Below are positions 42,044 through 51,138 of a stretch of DNA of 64,000 nt, piece by piece. This stretch comes from DASPSR01 sp035516175 (GTDB lineage Bacteria; Nitrospirota; UBA9217). A program made the position numbers and the translations under genes. Where the stretch lies: NCBI GenBank assembly GCA_035516175.1, contig DATJAO010000066.1:1-64000 (forward strand), in the 5' to 3' direction. The notes under the pieces are model-generated. The model was given only the letters and a program-made list of their open reading frames with translations, searched no databases and was not told where the DNA came from. The first letter of the stretch is position 1. Every line of letters begins with the position of its first letter.

Positions 42044-43528
42044 ATGGAAGCAAGACTAGAACTAAAACTTTCACAGAAGCTCATCATGACGCCCCAGCTA
42101 CAGCAGGCTATCAAGCTGCTGCAGCTATCAAGGCTCGAACTGGTGCAGTCTATCTCGCAGGAGCTTGTTGAAAATCCTGTACTTGAAGAACTGGCTCCGG
42201 AAGCATCCGATGAAACCTCGGAGGTCGAGGGGGAGTCGGCATCTGATTCTGATTTATCGGCGGTAGCTGAATCTGTCCCGGAGAGTAATGAGGCGGAACC
42301 GGGAGAGACTGCAGAGCTCAAGAGCGATTTCGAAGTCGGGCCCCAGTGGGACGAATATCTCAACGAATTGGGAGATGGCCGCGATTACGGTTACACTGAG
42401 GCTGATGAGAAAGAGTTACCTTCGTATGATCAGACACTTACGAGGCTGCCTTCCCTGAGCGATCACCTCCTGTGGCAGCTCCGGCTTTCTACGTCAGAGC
42501 CCAATATGGTAAAAGGAGGAGAGTTGATCATCGGCAACATTGACGATGATGGGTACCTGCGGGCCACCCTTGAGGAGATTTCCCTTGAGTCCGGTATCCC
42601 GGGTAAGGACATGGAACGCGCTCTCGAACTTGTTCAGAGTTTCGATCCCATGGGAGTAGGGGCGCGGAACCTCCAGGAGTGCCTGCTTATCCAGGTCAAG
42701 CAGCTGGACCTCCAGGGAACGCTCGTCGAAAAGATCATCATGAACCACCTCCCGGATCTCGAGAAAAGAAAATATCCGAATATTGCTAAGGTTCTCAACG
42801 TCACTCCCCAGGATGTGATGGAGTCGTCTCAGATCATCATCAACGAACTGGAGCCCAAGCCCGGCAGGCCGTTTATCACATCCGATACGAACTACGTCGT
42901 GCCGGACGTCTATGTGATCAAGGTGGAAGACCGCTACGAGGTGCAGCTCAATGACGAAGGCCTCCCCAGGGTGCGTATCAACCCCTATTACCGGAAACTT
43001 TTAAGCCGCAAGGAGACCGTTGACAAGGTCACCAAAGATTATATCGAGGAACGGCTACGCTCTGCACAGTGGCTCATGAAGGGGATGGAGCAGAGGAGCA
43101 AGACGATCTACAAGGTTGCCGAGAGCCTCGTCAAGTTCCAGCGAGAGTTTCTGGACCAGGGGATCTCCCACCTCAAGCCCATGGTGCTGAAGGATGTGGC
43201 CGAGGATATCAGCATGCACGAATCCACGATCAGCCGTGTGACAACGAATAAGTATATGCATACGCCGCAGGGCATATTCCCGATGAAGTTCTTTTTCACG
43301 ACTGGTTTTTCCGTCGGCGCCGGTACGGGCACCGAGGTTTCTTCCCTGACGGTCAAAGACGTCATACAGAAGATGGTCAAGGAAGAGGATCCGTCCACGC
43401 CGCTTAAGGACCAGCAGATAGTCGAAGCCCTGAGGGCAAAGGGAATTGACATCGCGCGGCGGACCGTTGCGAAATACCGCGAGGAGCTCAGGATCCCGCC
43501 GACGAGTGTGAGGAAGCGTATTGGATAG
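42044..43528 (+). CDS. rpoN: RNA polymerase sigma-54 factor
   Basis: The 494-residue protein has the glutamine- and leucine-rich N-terminal region I (KLIMTPQLQQAIKLLQLSRLEL), an acidic region II (about 55-105), the core-binding domain and the C-terminal RpoN box ARRTVAKYREEL (about 471-482) that reads the -24 element. It needs an enhancer-binding ATPase partner, none of which is in the window. No clear ribosome site is seen before the ATG. Confidence 0.96.
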   Translation: MEARLELKLSQKLIMTPQLQQAIKLLQLSRLELVQSISQELVENPVLEELAPEASDETSEVEGESASDSDLSAVAESVPESNEAEPGETAELKSDFEVGPQWDEYLNELGDGRDYGYTEADEKELPSYDQTLTRLPSLSDHLLWQLRLSTSEPNMVKGGELIIGNIDDDGYLRATLEEISLESGIPGKDMERALELVQSFDPMGVGARNLQECLLIQVKQLDLQGTLVEKIIMNHLPDLEKRKYPNIAKVLNVTPQDVMESSQIIINELEPKPGRPFITSDTNYVVPDVYVIKVEDRYEVQLNDEGLPRVRINPYYRKLLSRKETVDKVTKDYIEERLRSAQWLMKGMEQRSKTIYKVAESLVKFQREFLDQGISHLKPMVLKDVAEDISMHESTISRVTTNKYMHTPQGIFPMKFFFTTGFSVGAGTGTEVSSLTVKDVIQKMVKEEDPSTPLKDQQIVEALRAKGIDIARRTVAKYREELRIPPTSVRKRIG

Positions 43529-43576
43529 GTTCTCCATGGGGATGTGCTTTTATTAACATTGGGTAAGGAGGATACT

Positions 43577-44107
43577 ATGCAGGTTACGGTTATAGGAAGA
43601 CACATCGAGGCAACAGATGCCCTCAAGCAGTATGCGCAGGAAAAGTTCAGCAGACTGGAAAAGTATCTACCGAAGAACTGTCAAGCGATCATTACCCTTT
43701 CGGTCGTCAAGAAGGTCCATCACATAGCGGAAGCCGTGATAAAGTCTAACGGTGTGCTGATACAGGCCTCGGAAGAAACCGAGGAAATGTATTCTGCAAT
43801 CGACCTGCTCGTTGAAAAAATTGAACGAAGGGTCAGGCGATACAAGGAAAAGCTGGTGGACCATAAGCACCAGACTAATAAAACTTCGGGGCTCGCACCG
43901 TCACCGTCTTCTGAAGAAGACAGGATTCCGCAAATAATCAAAATCAAGCGGTTTGATCTCAAGCCCATGCTCCCGGAGGAAGCCGTCATGCAAATGGAGC
44001 TTCTGGACAAGGATTTTTTCATATTTTCGAACGCCGGTAGCGGGCATGTCAATGTGATTTATAAAAGAAAAGACGGGAATGTCGGACTGATTGAGCCCGC
44101 GGTGTAG
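43577..44107 (+). CDS. hpf: Ribosome hibernation promoting factor, long form
   Basis: The 176-residue protein has the HPF/RaiA domain (MQVTVIGRHIEATDALKQYA, about 1-100), a linker, and the C-terminal dimerization domain of long HPF (FDLKPMLPEEAVMQMELLDKDFFIFSNAGSG). It pairs 70S ribosomes into inactive dimers in stationary phase. AAGGAGG lies six bases before the ATG. It sits between rpoN and ptsN as in many proteobacteria. Confidence 0.93.
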   Translation: MQVTVIGRHIEATDALKQYAQEKFSRLEKYLPKNCQAIITLSVVKKVHHIAEAVIKSNGVLIQASEETEEMYSAIDLLVEKIERRVRRYKEKLVDHKHQTNKTSGLAPSPSSEEDRIPQIIKIKRFDLKPMLPEEAVMQMELLDKDFFIFSNAGSGHVNVIYKRKDGNVGLIEPAV

Positions 44108-44119
44108 AGGATCTGCGGG

Positions 44120-44596
44120 ATGGCCAAGATTATCGGAGACCTGCTACAGGATGACCTGGTTATCGAAGAGATTAAGGCAACCGACAAAATCGGGGTGATT
44201 CGCGAATTTGCGGGGATCCTCCAGGCAACGGGCAAGGTCATAGATGCAGAGGCTCTTGTCCGTGTCCTGCTCGAGCGTGAGTCGCTCGGCAGCACCGGCA
44301 TAGGAGACGGCGTTGCTATCCCACACGGAAAATTGAGTTTCATCAGCAACATGGTCGTAGCGTTCGGTAGATCCAGCAGGGGGGTTGACTTCCAGTCTCT
44401 TGATGCAAAACCCGTGTACCTCTTTTTTCTGTTGGTGACGCCCGACAGTAAGCCGGGAGACCACCTGAAGGCCCTCGCCCGTATTTCCCGCATCCTGAAA
44501 AATCCGGTTTTACGGGAAAACCTGAAACGCACATCTGATCGGCAGGAGCTCAAGAGGCTGATATACGAAGAGGACAGCAAATACCCTCAGAAATGA
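44120..44596 (+). CDS. ptsN: Nitrogen-type PTS regulatory protein IIA
   Basis: The 158-residue EIIA protein has the phospho-acceptor His69 in STGIGDGVAIPHGK. It does not transport sugar; known homologues regulate potassium uptake, nitrogen and envelope functions according to phosphorylation. Its stop overlaps the hprK start by four bases. Confidence 0.92.
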   Translation: MAKIIGDLLQDDLVIEEIKATDKIGVIREFAGILQATGKVIDAEALVRVLLERESLGSTGIGDGVAIPHGKLSFISNMVVAFGRSSRGVDFQSLDAKPVYLFFLLVTPDSKPGDHLKALARISRILKNPVLRENLKRTSDRQELKRLIYEEDSKYPQK

Positions 44597-45477
44597 ATGT
44601 TACCGTAAAAGAGGTGGCGGGAAAGACAACAGTACTCGCCGGTGGTTCCGGGCTTGGCAGGGAGGTGGCGTCTCCACAGGTGTGTACGCCCGAACTTTCC
44701 TCACCTCTTTTCTGGAAAGGTATGACATCGAGCGTTGTTCACCTTCTCCCGCGCCAGATGGCCTACCTCTGTTCGCTTCCGAAACGAGAACGCCTGCGTC
44801 TCGTCCGTGCCATAGTACGCCAGAAACCCGCCTGCATCGTCGTGAGCAACCGCACCGTCTGCAAGGAACTCCTCGATAAAGCAGCGGCTGCGGCAATCAC
44901 CGTACTCAAGACCGGAAGTGTGTCGAAAATGGCCCGTCTGATCGCATCAAAACTTACGCCGCAAATCAGTCTCCACGGTGTGCTTGTAGAAATTTTCGGT
45001 CTTGGTACTCTCATTATTGGTGAGAGCGCCATCGGTAAGAGCGAAGCAGCACTTGATCTTGTGCTTCGCGGTCATAAACTTGCAGCCGATGACATGGTCA
45101 TCCTTGAAAAGACCAGCAGTGAAATAAGCGGCCATGCTACGGATATGGGAGCCGACCTTCTGCAGATCAGAGGGCTCGGTATCATCAACATTCGTGCGTT
45201 ATACGGCGAGTCGGCAACAGTAAACTCCTGCAGGATCGGGCTGGTGGTGGAGCTTGAGGAATGGAAAAGGGGACACCACTACAGTCTCATCGGACTGCGT
45301 GAACGACGCTATAAACTCCTCGGCGTCAATCTGCCCTATCTCAGACTACCGGTCAAAACAGGGCGGAACATGGCAACGCTCATCGAGGTAGCTGCAAGGA
45401 ACCAGATGCTTAAAAACAAGGGGATCTATACGGCGAGAGAAATTAATAGAAAACTCAGGAAGAGGCTTGCCGGATGA
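44593..45477 (+). CDS. hprK: HPr kinase/phosphorylase
   Basis: The 294-residue enzyme phosphorylates and dephosphorylates HPr at Ser46. It has the P-loop GESAIGKS (143-150) followed by LRGHKLAADDMVIL and a C-terminal domain with IRGLGIINIRALYGE and KTGRNMATLIEVAARN. It overlaps both ptsN and rapZ by four bases. The HPr gene four genes downstream has the target serine. Confidence 0.95.
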   Translation: MNVTVKEVAGKTTVLAGGSGLGREVASPQVCTPELSSPLFWKGMTSSVVHLLPRQMAYLCSLPKRERLRLVRAIVRQKPACIVVSNRTVCKELLDKAAAAAITVLKTGSVSKMARLIASKLTPQISLHGVLVEIFGLGTLIIGESAIGKSEAALDLVLRGHKLAADDMVILEKTSSEISGHATDMGADLLQIRGLGIINIRALYGESATVNSCRIGLVVELEEWKRGHHYSLIGLRERRYKLLGVNLPYLRLPVKTGRNMATLIEVAARNQMLKNKGIYTAREINRKLRKRLAG

Positions 45478-46337
45478 AACAGACACGCACGGTGGTTGTC
45501 ACAGGGCTTTCAGGGTCAGGTCGGAGCGCGGCGCTGAAGGCGTTTGAGGATATGGGATTTTACTGTGTTGACAATCTTCCGCTCGTGCTCCTTTCGGCAT
45601 TCGTCGAATTTGCGCAAGGGGCCGAAGATGTGCTGTATTCCGCTATCGGCATCGATATCAGGGAGAAGGGCTTCCCGGAACGGCTCCCAGCCCTCTACTC
45701 CTCGCTCAAGGCTAGTGGCCGTGCAATTGAGATCCTCTTTCTCGATGCCTCCGATCAGACCCTAGTACGCCGTTTCAGCGAGACGCGGAGGCCTCACCCG
45801 CTCGCGCGTGGGACTACCCCCCTCATAGAGGGTATAAAAAATGAGAGGGCGGCTCTCGGCGAAGTTAAAAAGCTGGCTGACCGGATCATAGACACGTCGG
45901 ATTATACAGTCCACGATTTGAGGCAGGCAGTGGAACGTCACTATTCCTGGGGGGGCGCTGGCAGGCCTATGGTGGTCACCATTGTCACCTTTGGTTATAA
46001 GTACGGCGTGCCGTATGATTTGGATTTGATGTTCGACCTGAGGTTCCTGCCGAATCCCAATTTTGTGCCTGAACTGAAGCCGTATACGGGCGAGGACGTG
46101 AAGATTAGGGAGTATATAATGGAAAAACCTGATTCCGGGGAGTTTTTGTCCAGACTGTTCGCCTTTCTTGAATATCTTTTGCCCCGTTATCGGAGCGAGG
46201 GAAAGAGCTATCTCACGATAGGATTCGGGTGTACCGGTGGCAGGCATCGTTCGGTTGCACTCTCACTTATGATTGCGGAGCTGCTCATAAAGGCTGGCTA
46301 CGAGGTCAACGTCAAACATCGGGATATCGGAGTCTGA
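45474..46337 (+). CDS. rapZ: RapZ-like nucleotide-binding protein (YvcJ family)
   Basis: The 287-residue protein has a P-loop TGLSGSGRS at 10-18, the middle segment RFSETRRPHPLA and the C-terminal domain GFGCTGGRHRSVALSLMIAELL. In E. coli RapZ guides RNase E to the sRNA GlmZ; in Bacillus the homologue binds UDP-GlcNAc-type metabolites. The P-loop lysine is replaced by Arg17, which may lower nucleotide binding. It overlaps hprK by four bases. Confidence 0.92.
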   Translation: MKQTRTVVVTGLSGSGRSAALKAFEDMGFYCVDNLPLVLLSAFVEFAQGAEDVLYSAIGIDIREKGFPERLPALYSSLKASGRAIEILFLDASDQTLVRRFSETRRPHPLARGTTPLIEGIKNERAALGEVKKLADRIIDTSDYTVHDLRQAVERHYSWGGAGRPMVVTIVTFGYKYGVPYDLDLMFDLRFLPNPNFVPELKPYTGEDVKIREYIMEKPDSGEFLSRLFAFLEYLLPRYRSEGKSYLTIGFGCTGGRHRSVALSLMIAELLIKAGYEVNVKHRDIGV

Positions 46338-46370
46338 GAGAGTCTGTTGCGTTCTTTACATCTGAAGAAC

Positions 46371-46404
46371 GCAGAGAGCAATAAAATCCTCTTTTTTATC
46401 TCTG
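46371..46404 (+). repeat. Hairpin in rapZ-PTS IIA gap
   Basis: GCAGAGA (46371-46377) pairs with TCTCTGC (46398-46404), and TAAAA/TTTTA extend the stem inside. The words GAACGCAGAGAGC resemble the dispersed repeats at 3623 and 14174. It may partly separate the regulatory genes from the PTS genes. Confidence 0.4.
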
Positions 46405-46456
46405 CAGACTTGTTAGTATCCATAGACTCTCTTGGCTCTTCCGAAAGGAGAAGGGA

Positions 46457-46858
46457 ATGATTGGACTAGTGGTGGTATGTCACGAAGACATGGGCGTTGA
46501 GCTGATAAAGGCCGCCGAAATGATCGTAGGAAAGATTGACGGGGTCGTAGCGGTCAGCGTAAAGCAGGAAAGCGCGCCGGAAGTTCTCCGGGACGAGATA
46601 CAGAATGCCATAAAAAAAGTTGACCGGAAGAAAGGCGTCATGCTTTTTACTGATATGTTTGGCGGAACCCCGTCGAATATCTCCCTTGCTTTTCTCGGAG
46701 AGACTGTCGAGGTTGTAACCGGCGTCAACCTTTCGATGATAATAAAATTTGCAAACCACCGGGATGAAAAGCCGCTGCCGGAACTCGCGAAACTTGTACA
46801 GGAGGCTGCGCAGAAGAGTATTGTGATCGCGAGCCAGATGTTGAAGGGGAGGAAATAA
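46457..46858 (+). CDS. Mannose-family PTS component IIA
   Basis: The 133-residue protein carries the first phosphate-relay histidine, His9 (VVVCHEDMG), and the family motif FTDMFGGTPSNIS. It receives phosphate from HPr and hands it to IIB. AAGGAG stands nine bases before the ATG. It begins the sugar-type PTS part of the operon. Confidence 0.92.
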   Translation: MIGLVVVCHEDMGVELIKAAEMIVGKIDGVVAVSVKQESAPEVLRDEIQNAIKKVDRKKGVMLFTDMFGGTPSNISLAFLGETVEVVTGVNLSMIIKFANHRDEKPLPELAKLVQEAAQKSIVIASQMLKGRK

Positions 46859-46864
46859 TTTCAC

Positions 46865-47362
46865 ATGATTGTTTTTGTCCGCATAGACGACCGCCTGATC
46901 CACGGGCAGGTGGTGGAGGGGTGGGTGAATTTCCTGAAGGCGACCTGCATTCTGGTTGCCGATGACCACGTTGCGACGAACGCGCTCCAGAAGTCCATCA
47001 TGGAAATCTCCGCGCCGCAAGGACTGAGGGTCGCTATCGGCAGCGTGGAAGATGTCTGTGCTCAACTTCACACGGCAGCGTTTGACACTGAGCGGGTCAT
47101 TTTACTTTTCTCGAATCCTTCTGATGTCCTGCGAGCGCTGAAATTAGGGCTCGATTGCCGGGAGCTGAACATCGGCGGGATGCATTATGTACAGGGAAAG
47201 CGCAAGCTCCTGGATGTTCTCGCGGTCGATGATATCGACCTTGATGCGCTCAAGGAGATTGCCGCTAGGGGCATTAGGGTTGATATCCAGGCGGTCCCGA
47301 CGCAGAAGCCGCTGCTGCTCGACAAAGTATTCAAGGCCTGCCATCTTGCGGCAAAGCCATGA
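46865..47362 (+). CDS. Mannose-family PTS component IIB
   Basis: The 165-residue protein starts IVFVRIDDRLIHGQVVEGWV with phospho-acceptor His13, the standard IIB motif of the mannose-fructose-sorbose family, and keeps LNIGGMHY. It passes phosphate to the substrate during passage through IIC-IID. It follows IIA after six bases. Confidence 0.92.
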   Translation: MIVFVRIDDRLIHGQVVEGWVNFLKATCILVADDHVATNALQKSIMEISAPQGLRVAIGSVEDVCAQLHTAAFDTERVILLFSNPSDVLRALKLGLDCRELNIGGMHYVQGKRKLLDVLAVDDIDLDALKEIAARGIRVDIQAVPTQKPLLLDKVFKACHLAAKP

Positions 47363-47434
47363 CTGCTTGCGGGTAGAAAACGGAACGGTGAGAGACAGGG
47401 ATGCTTTCCGAGGAGTGAATTCGCGTTCATAAAC

Positions 47435-48205
47435 ATGATTGCCTTCGATTTTCATATAGTCCTTTCCATTGTCGGGGTGGCCTTTGCTGGCGGAATTATA
47501 GGACTCGATAGGACCGCCGCAGGGCAGTTCATGGTCTCCCAGCCCATTGTTGCCGGTCCCATTACGGGCTGGATGCTTGGCGATGTTACTACGGGGCTTG
47601 TCATAGGAGCCGTGCTCGAACTCATCTGGGTACTCGATGTGCCGGTAGGCACATTTGTTCCGGCCGATGCTTCCATCGGAGCCGTATCGGCCACGGCCAT
47701 TGCCATCCTCGGAAGTGGAGGCACTGCTTTGCCTGACGTAATCGGGTTCAGTATTTTGCTGACGACCGCGATTGTTCCACTGACCATGATGATTGATGTG
47801 ATTGCGAGAAAAAAGAATTCCGGGCTAGTCGAGTATGCCCTTGCGCCGGGGGAAGTTGTCAGCCGAAAACTTGCCTTGGCGCACCTCTCGGGGCTCGTAG
47901 TCTTTTTTATGAAATCATTCATTCTCTATCTGATCGTGCTGCCTGCAGGGCTTGCTGCCCTGTTACTGTTCGCGCGCATGCCGACGCAATTCCACAGCGC
48001 CATGGCTTTGTTCGTGAAACTTCTACCCTTGCTTGGTGTTGCCCTGGTGGCGCGCAAGCTGTCGATAAGAACGCTCGACCTTTTTCTGCTCATGGGTTTT
48101 GTGACTGCGACAGTATTCACACAGTTTATCCATGTGCCTGCGCTGAGCGTGAGCGGCCTTGTCATCATTGCAGGATTATTGGGGGTTCGGCTCAGTGAAC
48201 GATGA
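47435..48205 (+). CDS. Mannose-family PTS membrane component IIC
   Basis: The 256-residue hydrophobic protein has GGIIGLDRTAAGQFMVSQPIVAGPITGWMLGD and LGAVLELIWVLDVPVGTFVPADAS, which mark the IIC subunit that forms the transport channel. Its stop overlaps the IID start. Substrate cannot be told from sequence. Confidence 0.9.
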   Translation: MIAFDFHIVLSIVGVAFAGGIIGLDRTAAGQFMVSQPIVAGPITGWMLGDVTTGLVIGAVLELIWVLDVPVGTFVPADASIGAVSATAIAILGSGGTALPDVIGFSILLTTAIVPLTMMIDVIARKKNSGLVEYALAPGEVVSRKLALAHLSGLVVFFMKSFILYLIVLPAGLAALLLFARMPTQFHSAMALFVKLLPLLGVALVARKLSIRTLDLFLLMGFVTATVFTQFIHVPALSVSGLVIIAGLLGVRLSER

Positions 48206-48974
48206 CCGCAACAAGGTGGAAACCTCCGAGATGCTTAAGGTCTTCTGGAAGTCTTTTCTCATCCAGGCATCGTGGAGCTTTGACCACATGCAGTCGTTGG
48301 GTTTTGCCTATGCTATTCAGCCGGTGCTCAGAAAGCTTTATCCTGAGCAAGCCGAATACGAGTCCCGGCTCAGGGCCCATATGGAGTACTTCAACACGCA
48401 ACCATACCTCGCTTCATTCATCCTTGGCGCTGTAGCACGGATGGAACAGGACCGGGCCTCGGGCCGGAACAGTTCCGCAGACGTCTCAAGTCTGAAGACT
48501 GCGCTCATGGCTCCACTCGGTGCACTCGGCGATAGCTTCTTCTGGGGTGCGCTCAGACCGTTTTCCGCAGTTGTAGCGGTTTCCCTGCTGATGGCCAATG
48601 CCTGGTGGGCGCCAATCGTTTTTCTGATTCTGTACAACATTGTTCATGTAGGGCTCAGGGCAGAGATGTTGTTCCATGGATTTATGAGCGCCGGTGGTGC
48701 TGCGGAGCTCATAGCTCATTACCATTTAGCGAAGATGGCAAAATTGTTCAAGGCCGTTTCGCTCACGGTCCTTGGAGGCATTCTGGGCATGCTTCCCACC
48801 TGGCGACTGGAATTCAGGATGCCACTTCCCCTTCCCGGTGCTGTTTCGGCCCTTACGGGGTTATTGGCGACCCTTATTCTGATTGCGATACTGAGAAGAG
48901 GGGGCTCTCCAATAAAACTCATGCTCGGGCTTGCCGCTCTCTGCCTCGCGCTGGCTTATGGAGGAGTTATTTAA
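48195..48974 (+). CDS. Mannose-family PTS membrane component IID
   Basis: The 259-residue protein has the IID hallmarks SFLIQASWSFDHMQSLGFAY, APLGALGDSFFWGALRP and HVGLRAEMLFHGF and C-terminal membrane helices. The start is placed at GTG 48195, eight bases after GGGGGT and overlapping the IIC stop; the frame is open 12 codons further up. The HPr ATG overlaps its stop by one base. Confidence 0.88.
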   Translation: MNDDRNKVETSEMLKVFWKSFLIQASWSFDHMQSLGFAYAIQPVLRKLYPEQAEYESRLRAHMEYFNTQPYLASFILGAVARMEQDRASGRNSSADVSSLKTALMAPLGALGDSFFWGALRPFSAVVAVSLLMANAWWAPIVFLILYNIVHVGLRAEMLFHGFMSAGGAAELIAHYHLAKMAKLFKAVSLTVLGGILGMLPTWRLEFRMPLPLPGAVSALTGLLATLILIAILRRGGSPIKLMLGLAALCLALAYGGVI

Positions 48975-49243
48975 TGAAAAAAAAAGAACTGTTAATAGAA
49001 AATAAACTCGGCCTGCATGCAAGAGCCGCAGCGCAGATCGTGAAATCTGCGAGCGCATACTCTTCCAAGATAATGCTGATTAAGGACGGTCTCGAAGTGG
49101 ACGGGAAGAGCATTATGGGAATCATGATGCTTGCTGCTGCCAAAGGGAGCAGTGTTATGCTTCAGGTGCATGGTGCTGATGAAGAGAAGGCGGTTGAGGG
49201 GCTCGAGAGGCTTTTTAAAGATAAGTTCGGAGAGAAGGAATAG
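48974..49243 (+). CDS. ptsH: Phosphocarrier protein HPr
   Basis: The 89-residue protein has the PTS relay histidine His15 (NKLGLHARAA) and the regulatory Ser46 (GKSIMGIM), the target of HprK. Having both indicates that sugar relay and serine-based control are linked. The ATG overlaps the IID stop (TAATG) and GAGGAG lies eight bases upstream. Confidence 0.96.
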   Translation: MKKKELLIENKLGLHARAAAQIVKSASAYSSKIMLIKDGLEVDGKSIMGIMMLAAAKGSSVMLQVHGADEEKAVEGLERLFKDKFGEKE

Positions 49244-49291
49244 AAAAAAGCAGTAAACAATAAGCGGGAAACAAGGAACGGGAAAGAGATA

Positions 49292-51046
49292 ATGCATGAA
49301 AAAGTGTACAGAGGTATTGTTGCGTCACCGGGCATCGTGATCGGGAGAGCGTACCTCCTCGACCGCCGCAAAATTGTCATAGCAGGACGGAGGATCGAGG
49401 AGGTCAACATCAAGGATGAAGTGGCGCGCTTTAAGCAGTCCATCGATCTCTCCAAGACCCAACTGGAAGAACTCAAAAAGCGCTTTAGCAAAGGGATGGG
49501 GAAATCTCACCTGTACATCCTCGATACGCATATCATGCTGCTCGAGGATAAGATGCTGATTGACGGGACGGTCAAGCGTATCAAGGAGTCACGCCTGAAT
49601 GCCGAGGGAGCACTCAAAGAAACCATAGCTGCCATCGGACTCAAGTTCGATACGATCGAGGACGAGTACCTCCGCGAGCGCAAGCGCGATGTGGAGCAGG
49701 TCGGTGAACGCATTCTACGAAATCTCGTGGGGCATAAGCAGGAGAGCCTCTCCGACATCAAGGAAGAGGCGGTGATCATCGCCCACGACATCGCTCCAAC
49801 TGACACCCTCATGATGCGCAAGGACAAAATCCTCGGGTTTGCTACGGATGCGGGGAGCCGAACGTCCCACACCGCTATCCTGGCGCGCTCTCTTGGCCTT
49901 CCCGCTGCCGTCGGCCTTGAGAATATCACGGAGGCGGTCAAGACCGGTGATGTGGTCATCTTGGATGGCATCCACGGCGTGGTAATAGTCGATCCAGATG
50001 AAGAGACGTTCCTTGACTACCTCAAGAAGCAGCGCAGATACAAATATTTTGAACAGGAGCTCGAGAAACTCAAGACGCTCTCAGCCGAGACACTCGACGG
50101 CCACGTGATAAAATTGCAGGGTAATATCGAGCTGCCTGAAGAGGTCGCGTCTGTGGCAGAACACGGCGGAGTGGGCATCGGACTTTACCGCACGGAATTT
50201 CTCTTCCTGAACAGACAAACGCTGCCGACTGAAGAAGAGCACTACAACGCCTATCGCCTCGTGGCAGAGAAGGCCTCTCCCTATGAAGTGGTGATTCGTA
50301 CGCTCGATGTCGGGGGGGACAAAATCGGCTTTCCCGGCATTTTCGAAAAAGAAGCTAATCCCGCGCTAGGGTTGCGGGCTATCCGTTTTTGTCTGCAGAA
50401 GCCCGACATCTTCAGGACTCAACTGCGCGGTATCCTCAGGGCAACTGTGCACGGGAATATCAAGATCCTGTATCCCATGATCTCGGGACTTCCCGAACTG
50501 TATGAAACCAAGAGAGTCCTTGAAGAAGTCAAGAAGGAGCTCAGATCCGAAGGTAAGGCATTTAACGAGCATGTGGAAATCGGAATGATGATTGAGATAC
50601 CATCAGCCGCAATGATATCTGACCTTCTTGCCGCAGAGGTAAATTTTTTCAGTGTGGGTACGAACGATCTTATCCAGTATACGCTTGCAATCGACCGCCA
50701 GAACGAGCATGTTGCATATATGTATGAGCCGCTCGATCCCGCCGTGCTCCGCCTGCTCCAGCGGGTGTCGGACGCCGCGCACCAGGCCAGGATCACCCTC
50801 GCCATGTGCGGAGAGATGGCGGGAGACCCGATCTATGCCGCGATTCTCCTTGGCATGGGATTTCAGAACCTCAGCATGAACGTGGCCTCGATTCCATGGG
50901 TGAAGAAGGTGGTCAGGTCGGTGCGTATGCAGGACGCGGTCGAACTTGCTTCTCTTGTCATGCGGCAGCCGACGGCGTCGTTAGCCAGAAAGACTGCCGA
51001 AAACTTCATAGAAGAGCGGTTCCCGGATTTGGTGGCGGAACTGTAA
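49292..51046 (+). CDS. ptsI: Phosphoenolpyruvate-protein phosphotransferase (enzyme I)
   Basis: The 584-residue enzyme moves phosphate from PEP to HPr. It has the N-terminal HPr-binding domain, active His193 (DAGSRTSHTAILARSLGLP), GVGIGLYRTEFLFLNR and the PEP-binding barrel with FFSVGTNDLIQYT and MCGEMAGDP. Last gene of the PTS operon. Confidence 0.96.
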   Translation: MHEKVYRGIVASPGIVIGRAYLLDRRKIVIAGRRIEEVNIKDEVARFKQSIDLSKTQLEELKKRFSKGMGKSHLYILDTHIMLLEDKMLIDGTVKRIKESRLNAEGALKETIAAIGLKFDTIEDEYLRERKRDVEQVGERILRNLVGHKQESLSDIKEEAVIIAHDIAPTDTLMMRKDKILGFATDAGSRTSHTAILARSLGLPAAVGLENITEAVKTGDVVILDGIHGVVIVDPDEETFLDYLKKQRRYKYFEQELEKLKTLSAETLDGHVIKLQGNIELPEEVASVAEHGGVGIGLYRTEFLFLNRQTLPTEEEHYNAYRLVAEKASPYEVVIRTLDVGGDKIGFPGIFEKEANPALGLRAIRFCLQKPDIFRTQLRGILRATVHGNIKILYPMISGLPELYETKRVLEEVKKELRSEGKAFNEHVEIGMMIEIPSAAMISDLLAAEVNFFSVGTNDLIQYTLAIDRQNEHVAYMYEPLDPAVLRLLQRVSDAAHQARITLAMCGEMAGDPIYAAILLGMGFQNLSMNVASIPWVKKVVRSVRMQDAVELASLVMRQPTASLARKTAENFIEERFPDLVAEL

Positions 51047-51138
51047 ATCAAGTACGGAGCGAACAGTATCGAGTGAAAAAAGATATCTAGTAATCCGTAA
51101 TCATAAATCCGTTTCTGTACGGGAAATGGGAGAGCCGT

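Noticed and set aside
47452..47922. Long minus-strand frames opposite the PTS genes and other core genes
   Set aside because: They are antisense shadows of well-supported genes in GC-biased codon positions.
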